Origin: a virus
Direction: 5' to 3' (one strand)
Virus record (IMG/VR): IMGVR_UViG_3300031977_001325
Span: 1-33,563 of that record
DNA: 33,563 nt
Numbering within the stretch: the first letter of the stretch is position 1; each line of letters begins with the position of its first letter. A program made the translations under genes and the position numbers. Positions 1 through 7,346 of this stretch are shown here, piece after piece. The notes beneath the pieces were generated by a model. It made no database searches. It saw only the letters and a program-made list of their open reading frames with translations, and was not told where the DNA came from.

Positions 1-1
1 C

Positions 2-1393
2 GTTACATACATTCGTATCGGCGACGAAGAGACGGATATGTACCGCTACGTCGGCTCTACAACAGCCACGGCGGGGAACACTATTACCCTGAACACAAAT
101 GGGTTTGTTTATGAATACGCTAACAAGGGGTGGTACTGGCAATTTAACTACCAGCAAATGTGTATGGCTGTAGACAATAATAACAACTTGTGGACATGGG
201 GGCGAAACCACCTCGGCGAGCATGGAACAGGCAACACAACTGATGTTTACGTCCCTCAGAACGCATCTTCAAAGGCCGCAAACTCTTTGAACGGCAAGAA
301 TGTAATTAAATGTGTTCTCGCTCAAGGGGGTACGTCTGTTAGCACATACAACGGCGCATGGGCGCTTTGCGATGATGGAACCATACACTACTGCGGATAT
401 GGTAATTATGGCTCCAGAGGCGATGGCAACACAACAACCACTCTTAACTTTGTGCAAGCCAGCCCACAACTTGGCAAGTTTCAAACGGCTTCCCTAGACC
501 AGTTTGTAGACCTTTGGGCGGGAAACCAAAACTCTCCGTTTGCTATTGCCCAAGGTAAAGATGGAACCATTTACCATTGCGGGTACTCTGGTAATTACAC
601 AAGCGGACAGAACCCTGTAAGCAACAGTAACAATACTAACTATACAAAGGTTGCCATCAATGTGCCTGCCGCAGAAATACTGTTTGTGACAGCAACAGGT
701 GGTTACGTTAGAGACATCGACGGCAATTTATGGACATGGGGTCAAGACTCTCACTCCACCCACTCTGGCGCTTTAGGACAAGGCACTCACGGAAACTTGC
801 CGCCTACTATTGTTATGAACAACACTCAAGCAAACGGCGACACAACAATATGCGAGTGTGTGGCGGCAACTTTTATAGATCAGTATAACACCGCAATCAT
901 TAGAGATGCGGCGGGTGTAGTTTACAGTTCAGGATACAACGGTTACGGACAACTGCTTGATGGCGGCGTAACGGCAAGAAAGAACTTTGTCAGCATCCCG
1001 TCATCCAGTCCTACAGTTGTATGGCCTGGTGAATACGAGCCGACAGGCTACCCTAACTTCCCATCCAATGTAAAAAGAATGGCTGTTTCTGGAAGTGGTA
1101 GCTATCTTAATTTCTGTGTGTTGACAGACGATGGGGAAGTCCTTTGCTGGGGCTATAACGGACATGGTCAAATCGGCGTCGGAGACACTACCTCTCACTC
1201 TAATTCTGGCAAATACAACTGTCTCGGTATTGCAAAAGAGGTAATAGACATAGCACTGTATGGCCATTCCAACCAAATTTCTGGGATCGCCTTAACCGAA
1301 GACGGTAACGCCTACACATGGGGATACAGCGCTGAATACTCACTAGGTAACGAAAATTACCATCGTTACGCACCAACGATGTTGCAGTTCTAA
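2..1393 (+). CDS. RCC1-repeat beta-propeller tail fibre/receptor-binding protein (5' partial)
   Basis: The frame is open to the left window edge (12 codons before the ATG at 38, no stop), so the true start is probably upstream. At least seven RCC1-type blades are visible, each with an acidic-Gly turn followed by an aromatic-Gly strand: NNLWTWGRN, GTIHYCGYGNYG, GTIYHCGYSGNY, GNLWTWGQD, GVVYSSGYNGYGQL, GEVLCWGYNGHGQIG and GNAYTWGYSAEYSLG. Spacing is about 55-70 residues, the number expected for a closed seven-bladed propeller. RCC1 repeats occur in phage tail appendages, so a fibre tip or host-recognition role is likely but inferred. The stop codon overlaps the next start (TAATG at 1391-1395), indicating translational coupling. 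A non-structural propeller cannot be excluded. Confidence 0.75.
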   Translation, partial: VTYIRIGDEETDMYRYVGSTTATAGNTITLNTNGFVYEYANKGWYWQFNYQQMCMAVDNNNNLWTWGRNHLGEHGTGNTTDVYVPQNASSKAANSLNGKNVIKCVLAQGGTSVSTYNGAWALCDDGTIHYCGYGNYGSRGDGNTTTTLNFVQASPQLGKFQTASLDQFVDLWAGNQNSPFAIAQGKDGTIYHCGYSGNYTSGQNPVSNSNNTNYTKVAINVPAAEILFVTATGGYVRDIDGNLWTWGQDSHSTHSGALGQGTHGNLPPTIVMNNTQANGDTTICECVAATFIDQYNTAIIRDAAGVVYSSGYNGYGQLLDGGVTARKNFVSIPSSSPTVVWPGEYEPTGYPNFPSNVKRMAVSGSGSYLNFCVLTDDGEVLCWGYNGHGQIGVGDTTSHSNSGKYNCLGIAKEVIDIALYGHSNQISGIALTEDGNAYTWGYSAEYSLGNENYHRYAPTMLQF

Positions 1394-1644
1394 TGTCACA
1401 GGTAACGATGACAAAACTTGAGCTAGAGCAACTCGTCGAGCGTTCCGCTCGTCGTGGCGCTAAAGAAGCTCTGGCTAGTATCGGGCTTCACGACGAAGAC
1501 GCTGGCAAGGATATACACGACTTGCGTCAGCTTATTGATGGGTGGCGCGACGTAAAGAAGTCCGTCGTCAACACTTTCGTCAAGTGGCTCGTGCTTGTAA
1601 TTCTCGGCGTACTATCAGTAGGGGCTTGGACTAAATTTGACTAA
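1393..1644 (+). CDS. small C-terminally anchored membrane protein (DUF6127-like)
   Basis: An 83-aa protein. The N-terminal half is a charged amphipathic helix (LEQLVERSARRGAKEAL), followed by HDLRQLIDGWRDVKKS and one hydrophobic segment at about residues 63-79 (WLVLVILGVLSVGAW). From memory this resembles short phage proteins grouped as DUF6127, which have the same helix, 'DLRxLLxxWRxxKxS' and C-terminal membrane segment layout; the assignment is not verified. Its start is coupled to the upstream fibre gene by a 1-base overlap, and its end overlaps the next start by 8 bases. The function is unknown. A single C-terminal membrane segment would fit a membrane anchor or accessory lysis protein, but nothing proves this. 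Confidence 0.7.
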   Translation: MSQVTMTKLELEQLVERSARRGAKEALASIGLHDEDAGKDIHDLRQLIDGWRDVKKSVVNTFVKWLVLVILGVLSVGAWTKFD

Positions 1645-1906
1645 GAAAGAAGAAGCAAGGGTTCTTGAAGAACTCATGTCTTCCAACGGATGGGGTATCC
1701 TCCAGCGGAAGATGCAAGACGAAATTCTCACAGCGGCATATCAGCTTGCCGAAAACAAACAGTTATCCGTTGATGAGATAAACTTCCGTCGTGGTGCTAT
1801 GTGGGCGGCACGACGGATGATCGAACTGCCAACTAATATGAAGATGCTTATTGATAACGAGTTGCTGATGGAGGCGGCAACGGAGGCAGAAATTAAAAAG
1901 CAATAG
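1637..1906 (+). CDS. small conserved-type phage protein, unknown function
   Basis: An 89-aa, mostly helical soluble protein with a TTG start. The purine-rich AGTAGGGG at 1617-1624 is a plausible ribosome binding site. It lies inside the end of the upstream gene, which it overlaps by 8 bases. A central stretch (INFRRGAMWAARRMIELP) is the most distinctive part. No catalytic motif, signal peptide or membrane segment is visible. Its position just before the scaffold gene suggests a head-morphogenesis or packaging accessory role, but that rests on context only. Confidence 0.65.
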   Translation: MTKKEEARVLEELMSSNGWGILQRKMQDEILTAAYQLAENKQLSVDEINFRRGAMWAARRMIELPTNMKMLIDNELLMEAATEAEIKKQ

Positions 1907-1908
1907 AG

Positions 1909-1945
1909 CGCTACGGCCCTCACAGATAAGCTCGCTACGGCTGGC
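1909..1945 (+). promoter_or_regulatory. leader repeat element upstream of the scaffold gene
   Basis: The 50-base gap before the scaffold gene contains CGCTACGGCCCTCACA (1909-1924), then AAGCT, then a second CGCTACGGC at 1933-1941. A near-identical CGCTACGGCCTCACA with AAGCT lies in the leader of the major capsid gene (3113-3133). Its occurrence only before these two head genes suggests a shared RNA or regulatory element. The function is unknown. Confidence 0.4.
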
Positions 1946-1956
1946 AGGAGAACAAA

Positions 1957-3051
1957 ATGGCTACCCATGAACAAGATAAAGCCCTAATCGACCAGATGGC
2001 TGGTCAAAAACTTGGTGACGCAAACGCACAGGCTGGGGCGCAACAAGCACCACAGCAAGCACCACAGCAAGAAGCGGCCCCGCCACCAGAACCAAAGGAC
2101 GCACCGCCAACAGATCAAGAGAAGGCGGCGGCTACACTTTCACCCACTACAGAAGGCGACAACTCTCTGGAGCAGAGCGTCAAGATGTTTGAGGTGGACT
2201 TTGGAGGAGAAAAGCGCAACCTAACTGAAGCGCAAATCCGTGAAACCTTTAACCGCTACCGTGACTTAAATTACCGCCACGCTAACGAGATCAAGCCTAT
2301 TGAGCCTGCTATGAAGTTCGTGCAGGACATCATGGCTCGCGCAAAGCAAAGCGGCAAAGAGATAAACGGTAATGACATGGCTCAGTTCTTACAGGCCGCT
2401 ACACAGGCGTTTGTAAGCAACCCAACTATGGGCGGCCAAAAAGACCCAACACCTGATAGCCAAGGGCAACGTGTAACTAACCAGCGCAATCTACAGTCTG
2501 AGATTGAAGATCAAATCAAGCGTTGGGAAGAAGAGAACGCAGTAACTTTGCCACCTATGTACCGTGATGGCTTTGCTCGTCTGGAGGCTATGGGCCAAGA
2601 GAACGCACAGTTACGGCAAATGATGAACCAGTTTCTGGCTTCTGCACAAGGCATCAACCAAGATGCGGCGCAAGCGGCAGTATCGGCAGAGCAGGCTCAA
2701 CAACAGGCCTACCGCACACAAGCGGCTAACAACTTAAATGCGGCACAACAGCAGTATGGATTGCCTGACGCAGACGAAGATGACTTCTTTAACTTTGCGT
2801 TTGAGCGAGGCTTTACAATCGAAGACTTTATTGACCGTGACCTAACCGAAAAAGTCATGGGTGACTTCGCCGCAGTAAAGAACACTCCTGAAATGGAAAG
2901 ACTACGTAGCATGGCGCAACGTCGTCAGGCATATACAGGAGCAACTTCATCTGCACCAGGCTCGGCAGGAGAGCCGCCAAAGCCAAATGCCGACCAAGAT
3001 TTTATGAACACAGTGGCGGAAGCCGCAATGCGAAAACGAAATATGTTATAA
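1957..3051 (+). CDS. putative capsid scaffolding/assembly protein
   Basis: A 364-aa hydrophilic protein directly before the major capsid gene, the classic scaffold position. Residues about 20-65 are Ala/Gln/Pro-rich and disordered (QQAPQQAPQQEAAPPPEPK). A charged segment follows (MFEVDFGGEKRNLTEAQIRE), then long helical, Gln-rich coiled-coil stretches at about 180-270 and a basic C-terminus (MRKRNML). No enzymatic motif is visible. A strong AGGAG at 1946-1950 sits 6 bases before the ATG. A terminator follows at once, so scaffold and capsid messages may be separable. Composition, size and context all fit a scaffold, but there is no specific family signature. A fused head-maturation protease looks unlikely because no catalytic triad stands out. 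Confidence 0.7.
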   Translation: MATHEQDKALIDQMAGQKLGDANAQAGAQQAPQQAPQQEAAPPPEPKDAPPTDQEKAAATLSPTTEGDNSLEQSVKMFEVDFGGEKRNLTEAQIRETFNRYRDLNYRHANEIKPIEPAMKFVQDIMARAKQSGKEINGNDMAQFLQAATQAFVSNPTMGGQKDPTPDSQGQRVTNQRNLQSEIEDQIKRWEEENAVTLPPMYRDGFARLEAMGQENAQLRQMMNQFLASAQGINQDAAQAAVSAEQAQQQAYRTQAANNLNAAQQQYGLPDADEDDFFNFAFERGFTIEDFIDRDLTEKVMGDFAAVKNTPEMERLRSMAQRRQAYTGATSSAPGSAGEPPKPNADQDFMNTVAEAAMRKRNML

Positions 3052-3058
3052 AAACGAT

Positions 3059-3089
3059 AAAAGGGGGACGACAACCGTTCCCCTTTTTT
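3059..3089 (+). terminator. intrinsic terminator after the scaffold gene
   Basis: Stem AAAAGGGG (3059-3066) pairs with CCCCTTTT (3080-3087). It is extended inward by ACG/CGT after one G-T wobble, has a 5-base loop (3071-3075) and ends in a T run to 3089. Confidence 0.88.
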
Positions 3090-3100
3090 ATTTAATGAGA

Positions 3101-3167
3101 TTGTACAGCCGACGCTACGGCCTCACACAAGCTGTGCAAAGGGTAAAAGAAAACCATCGTGCTGTAC
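3101..3167 (+). promoter_or_regulatory. structured leader of the major capsid gene (two alternative hairpins)
   Basis: TTGTACAGC (3101-3109) can pair with GCTGTGCAA (3131-3139), giving 9 pairs including one wobble, with the CGCTACGGCCTCACA element in the loop. Alternatively, GTACAGC (3103-3109) can pair with GCTGTAC (3161-3167), giving 7 perfect pairs. The two pairings exclude each other. The rest of the gap (3168-3220) shows only weak sigma70-like matches. Confidence 0.4.
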
Positions 3168-3221
3168 GCAGAGAGTTTGTAGTAGCCCAATCGACATCTT
3201 ATGTAACCATCTAGCAAGTCT

Positions 3222-3227
3222 AAGGAG
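3222..3227 (+). promoter_or_regulatory. strong ribosome binding site of the major capsid gene
   Basis: AAGGAG lies 6 bases before the ATG at 3234. It is a near-consensus Shine-Dalgarno, as expected for the most highly expressed virion protein, and it fixes the start codon. Confidence 0.75.
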
Positions 3228-3233
3228 ATAGAT

Positions 3234-4412
3234 ATGACTGCTATTACTGGATTGCGTGGGACTGGTCAGTTTACTACCGACTTCCGTCCTACTAATTATC
3301 GGGAGCTTTTTACGCTTCTGGAACCTAACGGTACTGCGCCACTTCAGGCTCTGCTTTCAATGGCAGGCTCAGAAAGCACAGATGACCCTAAGTATAACCA
3401 CTTCCGCGATGAACTGCCTGATCGCACCCTGACTGTTGACGGTGCTATTGCATCCTCTTCAACAGCTTCTGTCGTAGTCGATGCCGACGACGATGAGAGC
3501 TTCGTTGTTGCTGGTGTGATCCTCCAGAACCAGTCAACTGGTGAAATCATGCATGCAACCGCTGATGCCAACACTTCAACACACACACTGACTGTTACTC
3601 GTAACATCGGTGGTACTACCCACAACATTGCTGATGGCGACGTACTGGTGATTGCTGGCTTTGCGGATCAGGAAGGTGGCACTAGCCCAACAGCTATTAG
3701 CTTCGACCCAACTCTTGATTTCAACTATACGCAAATCTTCAAGACTGCCGTACAGGTTACAGGCACATTGCAGAACACCTACTTGCGTACAGGTGATAAA
3801 GAGCAAGAAGCTCTTACTAAGGCTCTCAAGTTGCACATGGGCGACATTGAGCGGGCTATGTTCTTCGGCGTTCGCAACGAAGCTAACGGCTCGACTGCTT
3901 CACCAACTCGCTACACTGGCGGTCTGCAAAGCATGATCACCAACGTAACTGATGGTGCATCATTCGGCGCATCAGCAAACGTGATTACTGAAAAAGAGTT
4001 TGACCGTCTGTTGATCGAAGACATCTTCGCTTATGGTTCATCTGAAAAAGTTGCTTTCTGCGGCGCTCGCGTAATTTCCAACTTGATGGAGATCGGCAAG
4101 AACCGTTGGCAACCAACTCAGATCGACAACGCTTACGGCGTTTCACTGACCCGCTACACCACATACGCTGGTGATCTGCTGGTGTACATGCACCCAATGT
4201 TCCGTCAAACAGGCATGACTGAAGAAATGTTCGTTTTGGATATGGCTGAACTTAAGTATCGCTACATGCAAGGTCGTGATACCCAGCTTGTCCGCGATAT
4301 TCAGACACCTGATTTCGACGGCGTGAAGCACATGTACATGTCAGAGTGCGGCCTAGAAATGACCCAAGCTAAAGTACACCACCGCATTAAAGGCTGGACT
4401 GCTGTTAGCTAA
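3234..4412 (+). CDS. major capsid protein (SU10-type, DUF5309 family)
   Basis: The 392-aa protein looks like the SU10 major head protein family (HK97 fold). It has an N-terminal arm (residues 1-55), then a beta-rich inserted segment at about 70-145 (TLTVDGAIAS, VAGVILQNQSTGEIM, DGDVLVIAGFADQEG). The core follows, with YTQIFKTAVQVTGTLQ, KALKLHMGDIERAMFFG, TRYTGGLQSMI and the C-terminal DFDGVKHMYMSECGLEM. The motif order and length match that family well. Position after the scaffold gene, a strong RBS, a long 5' leader and a perfect terminator behind it all agree with a highly expressed structural gene. The protein would assemble into the procapsid on the scaffold. Confidence 0.88.
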   Translation: MTAITGLRGTGQFTTDFRPTNYRELFTLLEPNGTAPLQALLSMAGSESTDDPKYNHFRDELPDRTLTVDGAIASSSTASVVVDADDDESFVVAGVILQNQSTGEIMHATADANTSTHTLTVTRNIGGTTHNIADGDVLVIAGFADQEGGTSPTAISFDPTLDFNYTQIFKTAVQVTGTLQNTYLRTGDKEQEALTKALKLHMGDIERAMFFGVRNEANGSTASPTRYTGGLQSMITNVTDGASFGASANVITEKEFDRLLIEDIFAYGSSEKVAFCGARVISNLMEIGKNRWQPTQIDNAYGVSLTRYTTYAGDLLVYMHPMFRQTGMTEEMFVLDMAELKYRYMQGRDTQLVRDIQTPDFDGVKHMYMSECGLEMTQAKVHHRIKGWTAVS

Positions 4413-4414
4413 GT

Positions 4415-4428
4415 CATAGGGACGACTG
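4415..4428 (+). repeat. 14-base intergenic repeat, copy 1 (CATAGGGACGACTG)
   Basis: It starts 3 bases after the stop of the capsid gene. An identical 14-mer begins at 16936, overlapping the stop of the 748-aa gene. The ATAGGGA core resembles the initiation region of T7-type promoters, but the upstream bases of the two copies do not match. Confidence 0.5.
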
Positions 4429-4451
4429 TAATGTCCTAAAACACATACACT

Positions 4452-4476
4452 AAGGGCGGGGCAACCCGCCCTTTTT
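4452..4476 (+). terminator. intrinsic terminator after the major capsid gene
   Basis: A perfect 9-bp stem AAGGGCGGG (4452-4460) / CCCGCCCTT (4465-4473) has a GCAA loop and continues into a run of five T residues (4472-4476). This is a textbook rho-independent terminator. Confidence 0.93.
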
Positions 4477-4494
4477 GTATTTGGAGCTAACACA

Positions 4495-4788
4495 ATGGCA
4501 ATAATTAAACCTGTAGATAAGGTTGCGGCAGTCAAAGCCGTCAAAAAAACTCAAGCAAGTAAGGCAAAAGCCGCGCCCAAGAATGAACAGCGCAAAGAAA
4601 ACCAGATTTATGTTTCTTCGGACGAAGAGATCGTGAAGCTGGAAGTTGTGCTTAGAGGCGAACGGTATCGCTCTTATTGGGATGAAGAACGTGAGTATCT
4701 GTTTTTCTCCATTAAGCCAGCACACATAGAGGCATTTGAAATGCACACATGGTTCGTGTCTGGAAGATTTGAAAAATACGAGGGGTAG
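4495..4788 (+). CDS. small basic virion-region protein, unknown function
   Basis: A 97-aa protein. Residues 1-37 are Lys/Ala-rich and probably disordered (VAAVKAVKKTQASKAKAAPK). Residues 38-97 look like a small beta domain (EEIVKLEVVLRGERYRSYWD, then YLFFSIKPAHIEAFE). GGAG at 4483-4486 lies 8 bases before the ATG. It sits between the capsid and adaptor genes, after the capsid terminator, so it may be a head-decoration or head-completion protein. No family is recognised and the role is a guess from position. Confidence 0.7.
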   Translation: MAIIKPVDKVAAVKAVKKTQASKAKAAPKNEQRKENQIYVSSDEEIVKLEVVLRGERYRSYWDEEREYLFFSIKPAHIEAFEMHTWFVSGRFEKYEG

Positions 4789-4791
4789 ATA

Positions 4792-5433
4792 ATGGCCATC
4801 GAAGTCCCACGCACTTATGACACAATAGCTGGAGATAGACCAGCCAATACTGACGTAAAGCATTACGATCCAGGCACTGGCAGATCAGATATGCCAGGCG
4901 CAAGAGACTTGCGTGGAACCATTGATGCCAACACAAAAAATGATATTGAAGGGCAGTGGCAACAACACTGGGACGGCAAAGAAGGCCGCAACCGTTACTC
5001 AGTCAACAACCCGCATCTATCTGAGCCGTATTCAAACCTAGAAGCACTGATCTTCCAAGCGCTACGTCGTTATGGTGACATGCATCCAGGTACAGTTGAT
5101 GGCGAAGTTATGATGATGTTTGTCGAGTTTGCTAACCTTATTATCGAAGACTTACGTGGTCATGCGTATTGGGATAACCCTGAGATAGACTACTATACCC
5201 ATCCATCACAACAGCGCGAGATACCAGACAGCATTATAGTTGCTGGTCTCTTGTATCATTATTCTGTTCAACAGCAGTCTAACAAGATCGAAGCCTACGG
5301 GCCTATGTACTTTAAGATGATGAACCGCATCCTGTTCCAGCGTAAGTTTGGCTCTGGAAAAATTGAGGTGTCCCCTATGGACAGGTCTCAGGCTCCGAGT
5401 GGGACGCAGGGATACGACGCTAGGAGACGTTAA
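4792..5433 (+). CDS. putative head-tail adaptor protein
   Basis: A 213-aa protein. The N-terminal 60 residues look extended (PRTYDTIAGDRPANTDVKHY), and the middle is helical (LEALIFQALRRYGDMHPGTVDGE..MMMFVEFANLIIEDLRG). The C-terminal half is another helical stretch with IPDSIIVAGLLYHYSVQQ and MMNRILFQRKFGSGKIEV. The size, the helical bundle and the position between capsid and nozzle genes match the adaptor (gatekeeper) ring of podoviruses, equivalent in role to T7 gp11 or P22 gp4. There is no clear sequence signature. It would sit under the portal and connect it to the nozzle. AGGGG at 4781-4785 supports the start; the stop overlaps the nozzle start by one base. Confidence 0.68.
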   Translation: MAIEVPRTYDTIAGDRPANTDVKHYDPGTGRSDMPGARDLRGTIDANTKNDIEGQWQQHWDGKEGRNRYSVNNPHLSEPYSNLEALIFQALRRYGDMHPGTVDGEVMMMFVEFANLIIEDLRGHAYWDNPEIDYYTHPSQQREIPDSIIVAGLLYHYSVQQQSNKIEAYGPMYFKMMNRILFQRKFGSGKIEVSPMDRSQAPSGTQGYDARRR

Positions 5434-7346
5434 TGTCTACTACTTACGCTCCTTCTGGGGTAAAAACCAAAGTATATCCGTATGAGGATTTTCAAGGTAT
5501 TGACGCTTCACGCGACAAAGGTGCTTTGGATACTGGGCAGAAGCAACATCTACTAGACATATCTAACGGGTACGCAGACTGGCGAGGCTCAATCGTCCGT
5601 GATCCAGGTGCAACACAACGAACACCTGGCGATGCTGTCATAACGCACGTTACATTCTTCGGTAGAGACCTAGCTGTATGGGCGCAGAAAGACGGCGGCG
5701 GCACAACTCTTAAATCTGAACGTGCCATAGACAACCCACAAAGAACAATAGAAATATCATGGGATGCTACCGCACAAGCATTTGTTGATGACACTAGCGG
5801 CACAGCTAGGCCAACAAACTCGCTTAGATACTACGATTTAGTATTTGAAAATGTGCCGAGCTACCCAGACCTTACTGGTCTTGCTTGGGGAGAAGATGCC
5901 ACAGGTACACCTGTGTACGTAGTGCGTATAGGCATATCCAACACAGCAGTCCTAACGGCAACAGATGACGGGGCAACTCCACCAAATATAGAAGTCTCCG
6001 TAGACGAAGTGTTTAATAGAGTAACTGTTTCTTCAAGCAGTACAGTTGCTGGAGACCTGACATATCTTGACGACTTTTTTACAGCGCAGACAGAAGACTT
6101 TTACCTTTACGCAAACAGGGTTGATGTAAAGCCACAATCAAATGGACATGAAGCGTTTGAGATATACCCACAAACATCGGTAGTAACCTCAACCATCTTC
6201 AACAACAAAGTGGTATTCGCCTCACGCGACTACCCTATGTACACATACGATGGCTTCAAGTTTGAGCAAATCGAGGCAGATAGTGACCCGCGACCAGCTT
6301 ACATAATCGCCGTTCAACGTCGTCTAGCGACTGCTGGACAGCCAGGACGACGTACACTTATAGACTTTAGCCGTGTGGATAAAGAAGACATCTTTACCTT
6401 AGACGAAGACCCAGCCGCAGTACAAGTTACACAAGCCTCAGACATCGACGTAGCTAACGTGATTGGCACAGCCGATGAAATACGTGGGCTAGGCGTGTTC
6501 GAGAACAGCCGACTTGCCGTGTTTACTTTTGACCAAACACTTGTATATCAACTGCACCCTGACTACACGCTTTGGCAGATTGACGATAAAGCAAACATCA
6601 AAGTGGGTACTATCTCACACAACACCATTTGTCAGGCTGGCGCTGACCTTTTGTTCTGCTCAAGAGACGGTATTCATTCTCTACGTCGTTCTGAGACAAA
6701 CGGTGTGACCATCTTTACTATCCCAATGTCTAACAAGATCGACTTGCTATACAGAGAATACGTCAAAAGCGTAGAAGACACTGAGCAAATCTCTGCCTAC
6801 TTTGACCAAGACGAAGGGCAATACCATGTGTTCTTTCCTATATCAGACCTAATATCAAAGAGGCTTACACTCACCCTAAACCCAATGGCTGGCGGTGAAA
6901 GTAAGTGGTCTTCTGGAGACTTCCTGAATATCAGATGTGGCAAAACTCTTGGTGGAGTAACGCTTCTAGGAACGCCAGGCGGGGTCTGGGAGCAGAATAA
7001 GGTAGAGGATATTGTTACATATAGCCCAGAAATGGTGGTCACTACCCCCATTCTATGGCAGGGCGCTATCAACGACATGAAGGAAAGTTACAGTTTCATC
7101 CTGCAAGCAACTGGTAAAGGTGAGCTACAGGTGGAAGCCTTCGATGAGCGTGGAAGATATATGTCATCCATGCAGTTCCTCATCGAAGATGACGGGGTGG
7201 ACGACAAATTCCCCGATGTCCCGTTAAGTAGACAGTATGAAAGGAAGTTCGAGCATCGTTATCGTGGGGTGCAGTTCCGCTTTACTACAAGAGGTAAGGG
7301 GCTTCTAAAAATAATTGGCTTTGCCGTTACAGTGAGGACAGGATAA
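5433..7346 (+). CDS. putative tail nozzle protein (T7 gp12 / P22 gp10-like role)
   Basis: A 637-aa beta-rich protein. The N-terminus has the pattern of podovirus nozzle proteins, 'FxGID..rdkgaLdtGqkqhLLdisNgyadwrGsivrdPGA' at about residues 19-60, in which a tail protein sheds viral coordinates onto a propeller. The middle (about 340-460) has repeated strand pairs such as LAVFTFDQTLVYQL, LLFCSRDGIHSLRR and YHVFFPISDL. The C-terminus ends in a beta domain (YRGVQFRFTTRGKGLLKIIGFAVTV). The length is between P22 gp10 (about 470) and T7 gp12 (about 790). A near-ideal AGGAG at 5422-5426 plus the TAATG overlap fix the start. It would form the distal tube through which DNA leaves. Confidence 0.7.
   Translation: MSTTYAPSGVKTKVYPYEDFQGIDASRDKGALDTGQKQHLLDISNGYADWRGSIVRDPGATQRTPGDAVITHVTFFGRDLAVWAQKDGGGTTLKSERAIDNPQRTIEISWDATAQAFVDDTSGTARPTNSLRYYDLVFENVPSYPDLTGLAWGEDATGTPVYVVRIGISNTAVLTATDDGATPPNIEVSVDEVFNRVTVSSSSTVAGDLTYLDDFFTAQTEDFYLYANRVDVKPQSNGHEAFEIYPQTSVVTSTIFNNKVVFASRDYPMYTYDGFKFEQIEADSDPRPAYIIAVQRRLATAGQPGRRTLIDFSRVDKEDIFTLDEDPAAVQVTQASDIDVANVIGTADEIRGLGVFENSRLAVFTFDQTLVYQLHPDYTLWQIDDKANIKVGTISHNTICQAGADLLFCSRDGIHSLRRSETNGVTIFTIPMSNKIDLLYREYVKSVEDTEQISAYFDQDEGQYHVFFPISDLISKRLTLTLNPMAGGESKWSSGDFLNIRCGKTLGGVTLLGTPGGVWEQNKVEDIVTYSPEMVVTTPILWQGAINDMKESYSFILQATGKGELQVEAFDERGRYMSSMQFLIEDDGVDDKFPDVPLSRQYERKFEHRYRGVQFRFTTRGKGLLKIIGFAVTVRTG

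Noticed and set aside
3177-3204. Possible sigma70 promoter (TTGTAG, 16 bases, TTATGT) before the capsid gene
   Set aside because: Matches to both boxes are weak and could occur by chance in AT-rich leader sequence.
4450-4863. 137-aa minus-strand frame
   Set aside because: It runs through the capsid terminator and two plus-strand genes that have ribosome binding sites; composition is shadow-like.
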